Shown: in pieces, positions 26,304 to 34,844 of the stretch | Layout: each line of letters starts with the position of its first letter | Position numbering within the stretch: the stretch's first letter is position 1 | Assembly (NCBI GenBank): GCA_963678205.1 | Contig: OY782760.1 | Span: forward strand, 3,374,146 to 3,438,145 | Origin: G963556115 sp963678205 | GTDB taxonomy: Bacteria; Planctomycetota; SZUA-567 | Direction of reading: 5' to 3' | Length of the DNA stretch: 64,000 nt | The notes under the pieces: generated by a model | Database searches by the model: none | What the model saw: the letters and a program-made list of their open reading frames with translations, nothing else | Told to the model about the DNA's origin: nothing | Made by a program: the position numbers and the translations under genes

Positions 26304-27341
26304 ATGAAACTAAAACTTGTACTTTTAATATTAGTATTGATAATGCTGGTAGCTAATATCTGGACATTTTCAATGAAAACTGGGGAAGCAAAGAAAAAGA
26401 AAGATAACGAAATTGTTATTGGTCTATCACTAGGTTCACTCAGAGAACCGCGCTGGCAGAAAGACCGAGACACCTTTGTAGATCTGTTAAATAAAAAACT
26501 TAAAGCTAAAGCCATTGTACTATCTGCAAACAATGACAGTGACACCCAGAACAAAAACATCAAATCTCTTATAGACGAGGAAGTAAATTGCCTTGTAATA
26601 GTTCCAAATGATGCAACAGCTCTGACTAACGCAGTCGATATGGCCAATAAAGCTGGTATTCCTGTTATTGCTTATGACCGTCTTATTGAAGATGCTGATA
26701 TTGATTATTACATATCTTTTAAGAACGAAGACGTAGGTACGAAGCAAGCAAAATTTTTAGTAGATGCTATCGGAGGAAAAGGCAAAATTGTTCGCTTGTA
26801 TGGTGCTCCTACCGACAACAACTCTAAATTGCTCAAACAGGGGCAAGACAAGATTCTAATGCCTCTGATTGATAAAGGAGATATTGAGGTTATTCGTGAA
26901 GAATGGGTACCAGACTGGGATCCAAACAATGCAAAAAATATCATAAGCTCAGTACTTGAAAAAAATAAAGACTTTGCTGGTATTTTAGCCTCAAATGACG
27001 GTACGGCTGGTGGCGCAATTGAAGCATTAAAAGAGGCAGGCCTTGCAGGCAAAGTTATCGTTACTGGTCAAGATGCTGACGAAGCGGCATGTAGACGTAT
27101 TATTGACGGCACTCAGTCAATGACGGTTTACAAACCAATCTCTAAGCTTGCAAGAAAAGCAGCTATTCTTGCAGTAAAACTTGCTAAGAAGAAACCTGTA
27201 TCTGCTACTGGCTTGATAAATAATGGGCTCAAAGACGTTCAAACTATCTTCATGTCAGTCAAAACTGTTACAAAAGAAAATATGGACGCCACTGTAATCA
27301 AAGACAAATTCCATAGCAAAGAAGCGGTTTACGGAAAGTAA
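26304..27341 (+). CDS. Second XylF-like sugar-binding protein
   Basis: 345-residue paralogue of the XylF at 22414-23415, sharing almost every landmark (RWQKDRD, YDRLI, YGAPTDNN, SNDGTAGGAI, GQDADE, FHSKEA.YGK) but differing throughout. It begins with a longer hydrophobic segment (residues 3-24) followed by KTGEAKKKKDN, without an obvious signal-peptidase site, so it may stay anchored to the inner membrane. It is the last gene of the cluster, ahead of a strong terminator. Two binding proteins may share one permease with different sugars or affinities; substrate differences cannot be read by eye. Confidence 0.88.
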   Translation: MKLKLVLLILVLIMLVANIWTFSMKTGEAKKKKDNEIVIGLSLGSLREPRWQKDRDTFVDLLNKKLKAKAIVLSANNDSDTQNKNIKSLIDEEVNCLVIVPNDATALTNAVDMANKAGIPVIAYDRLIEDADIDYYISFKNEDVGTKQAKFLVDAIGGKGKIVRLYGAPTDNNSKLLKQGQDKILMPLIDKGDIEVIREEWVPDWDPNNAKNIISSVLEKNKDFAGILASNDGTAGGAIEALKEAGLAGKVIVTGQDADEAACRRIIDGTQSMTVYKPISKLARKAAILAVKLAKKKPVSATGLINNGLKDVQTIFMSVKTVTKENMDATVIKDKFHSKEAVYGK

Positions 27342-27374
27342 TAATTTACAATTAGAATTAAAGAACAAACCCAA

Positions 27375-27418
27375 AATAAATAAGACTCTATCTCATGTGA
27401 GGTAGAGTCTTATTTATT
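27375..27418. terminator. Bidirectional terminator between xylF-like gene and galE
   Basis: AATAAATAAGACTCTA pairs perfectly with TAGAGTCTTATTTATT, extended inward by five more pairs including one G-U, giving a stem of about 21 bp. Confidence 0.9.
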
Positions 27419-27436
27419 AAACAGTTCAAGAATCAG

Positions 27437-28453
27437 TTATTCAGCATATCCATTAGGATTAGCACTCTGCCAACGCCATGAATCTTCACACATGCGGTTT
27501 ATATCATACTCTGCCGTCCACCCAAGCTCTTTCTCAGCCTTTGAGCAATCAGCATAACACATAGGCACGTCTCCCGGACGGCGAGGCATAATTTGGTACG
27601 GGATCTCTTTTCCAGAGACCTTACTGAAAGCAGCAACTACCTCAAGCACACTATTACCTTTACCTGTACCAAGATTCCACACACAACACCCTGGGTTATC
27701 ATTTATAAGCTTACCCACTGCTTTTACATGCCCTCTTGCTAGATCAACCACGTGAATATAATCTCTTACTCCAGTACCATCAATAGTTTCATAATCATCT
27801 CCATAGACGCCAAGTTTTTCAAGTTTTCCAATAGCCACTTGAGTAATATAAGGCATTAGGTTATTAGGAATACCATTAGGGTCTTCTCCTATTTTGCCAG
27901 ATTCATGTGCTCCTATTGGATTAAAGTACCTAAGAAGAGCCACATTCTGAGTATCATCAGCAGCAGCTATATCACGCAGTATCTGCTCTATATAAAGCTT
28001 GGTCCTACCATATGGGTTGGTCGCACTCTGCGGGAAATCTTCAAAAATAGGCACACTTGCAGGGTCTCCATACACAGTAGCAGATGAACTAAATACAAGA
28101 TTTTTACAGCCAAACTCTCTCATAAGTTTACAAAGATTCAGGGTACTCACAAGGTTGTTATCATAATACTCTAACGGCTTCTGAGTAGACTCCCCTACCG
28201 CTTTATACCCAGCAAAATGAATTGAAGCCTCAAATTTATGCTTTTCAAATACACTTCTTGCAGCATTATAATCAGCCATATCAATATTGTAGAAAGTAAG
28301 ATCTTTACCTGTAATCTCTTTGACTCTACTAAGAGCCTCTTCCTTGCTGTTATATAAATTATCAACAACAACAATATCATATCCAGCTTCTTGTAGTTCA
28401 ATTACTGTATGCGTGCCAATATACCCTGCTCCACCTGTAACTAAAATACTCAT
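27437..28453 (-). CDS. galE: UDP-glucose 4-epimerase
   Basis: Interconverts UDP-galactose and UDP-glucose with bound NAD. 338 residues, typical length. NAD loop VTGGAGYIGTH at 5-15, catalytic Ser in FSSSATVYG (121-129), Tyr148 and Lys152 in NPYGRTK, and substrate blocks RYFNPIGAHESG and GTGVRDYIHVVDLA. AAGGAATTC precedes the ATG. It reads in the same direction as the HAD phosphatase gene 151 bases upstream and may follow it in a transcript. Activity supplies sugars for cell-surface polysaccharide as well as galactose use. Confidence 0.95.
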   Translation of the reverse strand: MSILVTGGAGYIGTHTVIELQEAGYDIVVVDNLYNSKEEALSRVKEITGKDLTFYNIDMADYNAARSVFEKHKFEASIHFAGYKAVGESTQKPLEYYDNNLVSTLNLCKLMREFGCKNLVFSSSATVYGDPASVPIFEDFPQSATNPYGRTKLYIEQILRDIAAADDTQNVALLRYFNPIGAHESGKIGEDPNGIPNNLMPYITQVAIGKLEKLGVYGDDYETIDGTGVRDYIHVVDLARGHVKAVGKLINDNPGCCVWNLGTGKGNSVLEVVAAFSKVSGKEIPYQIMPRRPGDVPMCYADCSKAEKELGWTAEYDINRMCEDSWRWQSANPNGYAE

Positions 28454-28604
28454 AAGAATTCCTTTACACCTAATAAACTATAAAATTTTTCTAAAAGTAT
28501 GTATCATACACCATTTCAGGAATAGAATCAAGAGAACATCTTATTACTAAGAATTCATAAGTAACACCTATTCATAACTAAAAGCGACCACATCCTATAA
28601 TCTA

Positions 28605-29273
28605 CTACGCATCAATAAGTTTAGCTATTTTTTCAGCATCAACCTCATTCAAGCTATCAATCACCAAATCTGCATGCTTAGCAAGAGTTGCTCTATCATG
28701 AGTACCTGTTATGCCAATTGCTACCATATTAGCTTTTCTTGCAGCATTCAACCCATGAATACTATCTTCTATAACTGCGCATTTTTTTGCAAGTACCCCG
28801 AGTTTTTCAGCAGCGAGTAGAAATACTTCTGGATTAGGCTTCCCTTCTTTAACATCATTACCACTAATAAATTTTTTTAGAAGTTCACCACTAGGCATAA
28901 GTTCTACTAAATCCTGTATATTTTCTCTCGGTGCAGATGAACCAACACCAGTCCGAAAACCATTTTCATTAAGGTTGTTAATCAAGTTTGTTACAGCTAC
29001 ATCCTCTTTAAAGCTATCTTTAAAGTTTTCACGATAATAGTTATCTTTAACAGCTAACCAACGTTCAATCTCATCCTCATCAAGCTCGGTTCCATGGTCA
29101 TCACAGATTGTTTTTACAAATGAATCACATGTCTGACCAAAGTGTTTGCCAAATTTTTCACGATCTATAGAAAACCCATATTTCTTGCCAGTGACGTTCC
29201 ACGATTGATAATGCAGCTCCCAACTATCAATCAACACCCCATCCATATCAAAAATCACAGCCTTTGTATCCAT
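28605..29273 (-). CDS. HAD-family hydrolase, beta-phosphoglucomutase-like
   Basis: Cytoplasmic sugar-phosphate phosphatase or mutase of the haloacid dehalogenase superfamily, 222 residues. Motif I FDMDGVLIDS (8-17) with nucleophile Asp9 and Asp11, a helical cap, motif II GVGSSAPRENI, motif III Lys in GKPNPEVFLLAA and motif IV AVIEDSIHGLNAA. The DMDGV and EDS motifs are shared by beta-phosphoglucomutase and general sugar phosphatases, so the exact substrate is open. AAAGGAA precedes the ATG. It lies upstream of galE on the same strand. Confidence 0.85.
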   Translation of the reverse strand: MDTKAVIFDMDGVLIDSWELHYQSWNVTGKKYGFSIDREKFGKHFGQTCDSFVKTICDDHGTELDEDEIERWLAVKDNYYRENFKDSFKEDVAVTNLINNLNENGFRTGVGSSAPRENIQDLVELMPSGELLKKFISGNDVKEGKPNPEVFLLAAEKLGVLAKKCAVIEDSIHGLNAARKANMVAIGITGTHDRATLAKHADLVIDSLNEVDAEKIAKLIDA

Positions 29274-29399
29274 TACATTTCCTTTATAATTAAAATCTTG
29301 TATTAATATCTTTCAATAACTATACTAATAAATATACAAAATTCAACTATGGACTAAGAGTTTAATCTTAATAGAGTACAACATAAAAGGGGATATTCG

Positions 29400-30188
29400 A
29401 TGAATTTCAGTGGAAAAACCTATGTAATATTTGGGGTTGCCAATAAGAAAAGTGTAGCATACCATATTTGCCGGGAAATATTAGATGGTGGAGGCAAAGT
29501 AATATGCTCAATAAAAGATGAATCAATGCTACTACTAACTAAAAAAATTCTTCCTGAAGCAGACTTCTTTATCTGTAATGTAGAGAATGAGACTGACATC
29601 GCAAAAGTACCTGATGAAATCAGCAAACATACAACTAAAATAGACGGCATGGTTCATTCTATTGCTTTTGCAAATTACTCTGAAGGACTAAAACCATTTC
29701 ACGAAACACTCAAAAAGGATTTTCTTCAAGCCATTGACATCTCCTGCTTTTCATTTATAAGCCTGTCTAATGCCTTGAAAGAATTGTTTAATAAAGACGC
29801 ATCTGTAATCACCATCTCAATTTCTTCAACCAGAACAACTGCCCAGAACTATGGATATATGGCACCTATCAAAGCTGCTCTTGATTCTACAGTTGCATTT
29901 CTTGCAAAGAGCTTTTCTGAATTCAGCAATGTTCGCTTTAACTCCGTCAATCCAGGTTTACTCAAGACTTCAGCATCAGCTGGAATCCCTGGATACATAG
30001 ACAGCTATATTTTCGCTGAACAGCTAACGCTCCGCAAAAAAAATCTTACAACACCAGAAGTAGCCAGTACCGCAGCTTTCCTCCTGCATCCATGTTCAAG
30101 TGGCATAAATGCTCAAAATATTATTATCGATGCAGGCATGGGAGTAAATTCATTTGATGAAGTAGTTATAAATAAAGCTACTCACTAA
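29400..30188 (+). CDS. FabI-like enoyl-ACP reductase / SDR oxidoreductase
   Basis: 262-residue short-chain dehydrogenase most like enoyl-ACP reductase FabI, the last step of fatty-acid elongation. The N-terminus YVIFGVANKKSVAYHI matches the FabI nucleotide loop; catalytic Tyr151 and Lys158 have the FabI spacing (Y-x6-K, in NYGYMAPIK), and FNSVNPG and GMGVNSF follow as expected. The second conserved FabI tyrosine, ten residues before the catalytic one, is Ile141 here. No other fab gene is adjacent. AAAAGGGGA precedes the ATG. It could be a genuine but divergent FabI or a related SDR with another substrate. Confidence 0.7.
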   Translation: MNFSGKTYVIFGVANKKSVAYHICREILDGGGKVICSIKDESMLLLTKKILPEADFFICNVENETDIAKVPDEISKHTTKIDGMVHSIAFANYSEGLKPFHETLKKDFLQAIDISCFSFISLSNALKELFNKDASVITISISSTRTTAQNYGYMAPIKAALDSTVAFLAKSFSEFSNVRFNSVNPGLLKTSASAGIPGYIDSYIFAEQLTLRKKNLTTPEVASTAAFLLHPCSSGINAQNIIIDAGMGVNSFDEVVINKATH

Positions 30189-30370
30189 TCATTAAAAAAC
30201 TAAAGTTCTTGGTATATTTTTATTTTTTACTTGTTTAACAAAATTCTTGAGTTAATATAAATATTTAGTAGTAAAAAATTTACCCTCATTACTAAATTAC
30301 GAATTCGCATTATAATAACAAATATTGATATCATTTTGATATATTTTATAATTAATAAGGAGATCTAACG

Positions 30371-31558
30371 ATGGGTGATATTAAAACAGTAAGACGTCCA
30401 GCAGCTCTCAATAAAATTGAGATCAATGAAAAGCTAGCACACCTCAAAGCAATTTTAAAAAGTAAGAAAAAAGCAAGTATTTATCTAACTCAAGAAGGCG
30501 CAATGCGCTGGCTTACAGGAGTAAGACATCAGATTGTTGATATTGACCCAAGCGATATATCTCCTGTTGCTGCACTTTGTACCGTAAAAGGCAACAACTA
30601 TGAATTAACATTTGTTACCTCTCCATTTGAAACTCCTCGAATCAAAGACGAACTTCCACCAGTATTTAAAGCCAATAAAGAAGTAAAGATTAAATTTGCA
30701 CTTACAGCTCCTAAAATGGGTGCATCAGTTATCAAGCCTGAAGATTCAATTTACGCTGAAACTGTTGGATTAATCTGCCGACCACTTATCGGAGACCAAA
30801 AAGGAAATCAATTCAAAAAATACACTTGGGTTGCAAGTATGCAGACTGCAGCTATAGCTAAATCAGCATATGAAATAGAGCCCGGCATGAACGGCGTACA
30901 GGTCAGGCAGATAATGATGAAAAACATGGTAGAGCTTGGCGTAGAGACAAACATGCTGCTTGTTGCACTCAAAAAGCAGGAAAATCACCTACATCCTCTA
31001 TATAATGATAAATATAAGATTACGTCAAATTCGATGCTCAAACTTGTTTCAGCTGGCAGACTAGGAGATGTAATTGTATCAGCAACACAGATGGTTCGTT
31101 TTGGCAAAGTTACAAAAAAAGAAGAAGCAAACTACGCTGCGTTACAACAAGCTGTTGTTGAATATGCTGACCTATACAGAAACGGTGCAAATGAGCATGA
31201 TATCTACCTTGAGTGCGGCAAGCGCTTCAAAAATATTGAGCGCAACTTCGGGCTCAAAGGTTTTGGCAAGAGTGCATACCTACACCACCTTGGAGGTCCT
31301 ACAAGCCCATTGGGTAACCGCGACTACTGTCTTGACAAAACAAGCGCAAACACTTGTTTTGCTGGCATGTCATTTGCAATCAATCCGGTTGACTGCCTAA
31401 CAGGTACAAAGGTAGAAGTTCAAGGTATTGTCAATAATGAAGGTGCGCCAACAATGCTTGACTATTCTCTATATACTCCTGAAGACATGTTAACTTTCTC
31501 AGAAGTAACAGCTAGTGGCGGCACAGTAGCAAAGATAAATAACATTATAGTACGCTAA
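30371..31558 (+). CDS. M24 (aminopeptidase P) fold protein lacking metal ligands
   Basis: 395 residues, with a creatinase-type N-terminal domain (about 20-165; ASIYLTQEGAMRWLTGVR) and a pita-bread M24 domain (about 170-390). M24 enzymes need Asp, Asp, His, Glu, Glu. Aligning by eye, both Asp are gone (KLVSAGRLGDVIVSATQMV where a D..G....SD motif is expected), the His survives (YLHHLGG), the first Glu is Asn (AINPVD for EPG), and the last Glu remains (KVEVQG). It is therefore probably not an active peptidase. Function unknown; M24-like domains also serve binding roles. AAGGAGATC precedes the ATG, and a strong terminator follows. Confidence 0.7.
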   Translation: MGDIKTVRRPAALNKIEINEKLAHLKAILKSKKKASIYLTQEGAMRWLTGVRHQIVDIDPSDISPVAALCTVKGNNYELTFVTSPFETPRIKDELPPVFKANKEVKIKFALTAPKMGASVIKPEDSIYAETVGLICRPLIGDQKGNQFKKYTWVASMQTAAIAKSAYEIEPGMNGVQVRQIMMKNMVELGVETNMLLVALKKQENHLHPLYNDKYKITSNSMLKLVSAGRLGDVIVSATQMVRFGKVTKKEEANYAALQQAVVEYADLYRNGANEHDIYLECGKRFKNIERNFGLKGFGKSAYLHHLGGPTSPLGNRDYCLDKTSANTCFAGMSFAINPVDCLTGTKVEVQGIVNNEGAPTMLDYSLYTPEDMLTFSEVTASGGTVAKINNIIVR

Positions 31559-31913
31559 TTCAAATAAAAAAACTATATTTGAAATAACATACGGCATCCT
31601 TTAGGGGTGCCGTATGTTATTTCACCTAAACAATATATCTTAAATAGTTAAGATAATCAGATTTCTCTTGAACAAATATGATTACTATTAATATTAACAG
31701 TAGCCATATTCTTACTATCTCAAATATAGCCCTCAATATAATTATGAATCATATCAAATAATAACCCATTAAAATAACATATCTTTTTTAGTACACTGCA
31801 GTATGTATGATATTTTACAAAGATTCACTAAATTTATACCTGCAAATATGTCGATAGTAATACTGTTATCACGTTATTAAGCTACTATACTATTAACTTG
31901 TAGAGGTTAAAAT
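31559..31913. other. Intergenic gap before the Cys-rich lipoprotein gene
   Basis: About 355 bases. The first 65 hold the terminator of the M24-like gene; the rest is AT-rich with no gene visible. A promoter for the lipoprotein gene is expected near its end but I cannot assign one firmly. Confidence 0.5.
31581..31623 (+). terminator. Terminator after the M24-like gene
   Basis: GAAATAACATACGGCA (31581-31596) pairs perfectly with TGCCGTATGTTATTTC (31608-31623) around an 11-base loop, some of which can pair further. Confidence 0.88.
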
Positions 31914-32633
31914 ATGAAAAAACACCTAATTGCCACTGTATTATTAATTTTGACAATCGTCACTACCGGCTGCATAAACAATTGTCCTACAAATACTTGC
32001 AAAGGAATACCTGCAAAAGAAAAGTCTATGGCAGATTATTGGGCATTCTATGAAGCAAAAGACCCATGTGCCAACGGCAGAGCGTGCTCAATTAAAGAAA
32101 AACGAGCTTACGCACTATTAGGATATAAAGCAGCAAAATGCGTTGGACTGACCCCAACAGACCCTAAAACAGGTCTCACAGCTCTTGAATCACCAATCAA
32201 GTATCTTCCTAAAGGTCCTTCTTATAAATGCCCAGAAGGTACATGTAGCGCAACCACACCGTGCCCTATTGATACTTACAGCAATGGCGCAAAAAGAGTA
32301 AGCACAGAGGAGCCATCATTACATAGCCATACAGGCTATTTATTGACAGCTTTTGACACCTCAGCTGGGCCACGATTTGTTATTTTAAAAGCAGACGAAG
32401 AATTCGAACCAGGAGTATCTTTTGACGAAGCTGCAGGGACATACGAAAGTGTTGCTAAAATAATTTCCGAAGGAGAAGGAAATATTGCGGTTTTTCTAAC
32501 AGCATTCCCACTCATTGAAACCGAAAATAACTTAACAGCTCGCCTGCCAAATGATTTCGACGTCAAACATATTAGATCAATTGCCGAAAAACTTGGCAAA
32601 AGAGACCAATTACTATTTAAAAAATGGAATTAA
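31914..32633 (+). CDS. Cys-rich putative lipoprotein, unknown function
   Basis: 239 residues. A lipoprotein leader, MKKHLIATVLLILTIVTTGC, puts the lipid Cys at 20 (TTGC, slightly atypical at -3). Eight further Cys follow before residue 125, several in pairs (CPTNTC, CANGRAC, CPEGTC..TPC), then none: a disulfide-rich or metal-binding first half and a Cys-free second half (about 130-239) with SLHSHTGYLLTAFDTSAGPRFVILKAD. I do not recognise the family. GAGG lies before the ATG. It is monocistronic, with a terminator just downstream. Confidence 0.75.
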   Translation: MKKHLIATVLLILTIVTTGCINNCPTNTCKGIPAKEKSMADYWAFYEAKDPCANGRACSIKEKRAYALLGYKAAKCVGLTPTDPKTGLTALESPIKYLPKGPSYKCPEGTCSATTPCPIDTYSNGAKRVSTEEPSLHSHTGYLLTAFDTSAGPRFVILKADEEFEPGVSFDEAAGTYESVAKIISEGEGNIAVFLTAFPLIETENNLTARLPNDFDVKHIRSIAEKLGKRDQLLFKKWN

Positions 32634-32669
32634 TTTCTATATAAACTCCTAAAATTACCAAAATCTATA

Positions 32670-32714
32670 AAAGCCAATATGAGCAGGTTCACCTACTCTA
32701 TATTGGCTTTTATA
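32670..32714 (+). terminator. Terminator after the lipoprotein gene
   Basis: AAAGCCAATAT (32670-32680) pairs with ATATTGGCTTT (32700-32710) and is followed by TATAATAATA. Confidence 0.85.
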
Positions 32715-32917
32715 ATAATAACCATCATAAAACCTATAAATTATTAATAATACAGTAAATAATGTTAACTAATATTTTTCCATAATAACATTGTGTTAAA
32801 CATAAAACAATAAAAAGTTTATATAACCTCTTAAAAAATAACGAAAATTAGTTATAATCTCTATGTTTGAGTTTTTTTAAAAGTAAATATTTCAAAAATA
32901 ATCATAGAGGAGAAATC

Positions 32918-34198
32918 ATGAGTGTTACTGCTGTAATTGGTATGCAATGGGGTGATGAAGGCAAAGGTAAGATTGTTGACGTAATTGGCGAAGAAACTGA
33001 TATTGTCGCACGTTGCCAAGGTGGAGGAAATGCAGGTCATACAGTTGTAATTGGTGATGAAATATTCAAACTTCACCTTATTCCAAGTGGGATCTTAAGA
33101 AAAAACGCTGTTGCTGTTATTGGCAATGGAGTAGTAATCGATCCAACAAAGATAATGCAGGAAATTTCTGGCTTGAATGAAAAGGGTATTATTACTGAAG
33201 GCAGATTATTTATAAGTGATAGAGCTCATATAGTATTCCCATTCCATAAAATACTTGACGGTCTAAGAGAGAGTGCAAGAGGATCTGAAAACCTAGGAAC
33301 AACCAAGCAGGGTATTGGTCCAACATATGGGGACAAAGCTGCTCGCTGTGGTATTAGAGGACACCACCTTCAAGACCCTGATAAATTCGTTTCACTCCTT
33401 AAAAACCGCATTAAAGATGTAAATAAATATATTGAATTCATGGGTGGAGAAGTACTCAACGAAGAGGAAGTTCTTAATGAGATAATCCCAGCTGTAGATA
33501 AATTACGCCCTTACATTACTGATACTATTGCATACCTACAAAAAGCTCTAAAAGAAGACAAAAAAATCCTTCTAGAAGGCGCACAGGGAGCAATGCTTGA
33601 TATTGATTTTGGTACTTACCCATTTGTTACTAGTTCAAACACAACTACTGGTGGTTGCTCAACAGGTAGTGGTATTCCACCTTGGCAAATCAAAAAGGTT
33701 CATGGTGTTATCAAAGCATTTACTACACGTGTAGGCACAGGTCCATTCCCAACAGAGCTTGAAGGTGAGGCAAAAACCAAGCTTGGCGGAACAGGTTCAA
33801 ACCACTGGGATGAATTCGGCACGACAACAGGTAGACCTCGTCGTTGTGGTTGGTTGGATCTTGTTGTTACCAAATACTCTGCTGAAATCAATGGCGTAAC
33901 AAACCTACATATTACTAAAATGGACATCATGTCACAATTTGATGAAATAAAAGTATGCGTTGCCTATGACCTTGATGGTGAAAGAATCACCACTTATCCA
34001 GCTTCACTTGATCAAATTGAGCGTTGCAAGCCTATATACGAGACTATATCAGGATGGCACTCTGATATCACAGATTGCAAGTGCATTGACGACCTTCCAG
34101 AGAATGCAAAGAAATACATTAATCTCATAGCAGAATACTGTGGAGCAGAGGTAACTTCAGCTGGCTTTGGTCCAGCTCGTGCACACACACTATTTTAA
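32918..34198 (+). CDS. purA: Adenylosuccinate synthetase
   Basis: Joins IMP and aspartate with GTP, the first committed step to AMP. 426 residues, standard length. P-loop-like GMQWGDEGKGKIVD at the N-terminus, GNAGHTVV, GIGPTYGDKAARCGIR, EGAQGAMLDIDFGTYPFVTSSN and GTTTGRPRRCGW are all present. The ATG at 32918 has GAGGAG upstream, so a GTG/ATG-less extension of 17 residues is rejected. First gene of a rightward cluster with pyrR, pyrB, the Memo-like gene, hemA and hslV; a TTATAAT box lies about 65 bases before the start. Confidence 0.96.
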   Translation: MSVTAVIGMQWGDEGKGKIVDVIGEETDIVARCQGGGNAGHTVVIGDEIFKLHLIPSGILRKNAVAVIGNGVVIDPTKIMQEISGLNEKGIITEGRLFISDRAHIVFPFHKILDGLRESARGSENLGTTKQGIGPTYGDKAARCGIRGHHLQDPDKFVSLLKNRIKDVNKYIEFMGGEVLNEEEVLNEIIPAVDKLRPYITDTIAYLQKALKEDKKILLEGAQGAMLDIDFGTYPFVTSSNTTTGGCSTGSGIPPWQIKKVHGVIKAFTTRVGTGPFPTELEGEAKTKLGGTGSNHWDEFGTTTGRPRRCGWLDLVVTKYSAEINGVTNLHITKMDIMSQFDEIKVCVAYDLDGERITTYPASLDQIERCKPIYETISGWHSDITDCKCIDDLPENAKKYINLIAEYCGAEVTSAGFGPARAHTLF

Positions 34199-34234
34199 GC
34201 AATAAAACAAAATACAACAAAAGAGAGAAGTAAA

Positions 34235-34780
34235 ATGGCTATAAAACTCTACAACACTGAATGGGTAAAAAATGCTTTAGCTGAAATGGCTGAAAAAATA
34301 AGCAATGAAAAATTCCGTAATAAAGGTTTGGCACTTATTGGAATTCAGACTAGAGGGGCTGAAATAGCTGACAGACTTGCTGAAATTCTGAAGGCCAGCG
34401 GAATCAATGCTGAAGTTGGCTACCTAGACCCAACCATGTTCAGAGACGACCTACACACAGGAGGTGGTCTAAAGGATATCAAAGAGACAGCGATTAACTT
34501 TGATATTGAAGATAAAGCTGTTATACTTATAGATGATGTTCTTCTTACAGGCAGAAGTGTCCGAGCAGCAATTGACGGACTGCTTCATTACGGTAGACCT
34601 GCATGTGTGCGACTCTGTGTACTAATTGACAGGGGTGGAAGAGAAATCCCAATTCAACCTGATATTACAGGAGCACACATAGATGTTCCAAAGGGAGGCT
34701 GGGTTCGCATCAAGCTTGAGCGAACAGATGGAAGAGAAGATGCTGTATATATTATCGAAGAGGGCGAAGTCGAGCCTTAA
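34235..34780 (+). CDS. pyrR: PyrR bifunctional regulator / uracil phosphoribosyltransferase
   Basis: 181 residues, phosphoribosyltransferase fold with PRPP loop VILIDDVLLTGRSVRAA near 98, preceded by the flexible DDLHTGGG loop near 70. In Gram-positive bacteria PyrR binds pyr mRNA leaders to attenuate them and also salvages uracil. I see no PyrR-type leader in the 36 bases before it or the 64 before pyrB, so only the salvage role or control at a distant leader is supported. It lies between purA and pyrB, probably in one transcript; GAGAGAAG precedes the ATG. Confidence 0.92.
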   Translation: MAIKLYNTEWVKNALAEMAEKISNEKFRNKGLALIGIQTRGAEIADRLAEILKASGINAEVGYLDPTMFRDDLHTGGGLKDIKETAINFDIEDKAVILIDDVLLTGRSVRAAIDGLLHYGRPACVRLCVLIDRGGREIPIQPDITGAHIDVPKGGWVRIKLERTDGREDAVYIIEEGEVEP

Positions 34781-34844
34781 AGTATATAAACAGTTAAACA
34801 TTTTAAACCCGCAATAAGCAATTATATTGGCAAGGAGATCATTC

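Noticed and set aside
26304..27341. The second xylF as an assembly duplication
   Set aside because: Differences are spread through the whole protein and the N-termini differ, so it is a true paralogue.
34199..34844. PyrR-responsive attenuator before pyrR or pyrB
   Set aside because: The gaps of 36 and 64 bases hold no pair of competing hairpins or PyrR-binding-loop-like sequence.
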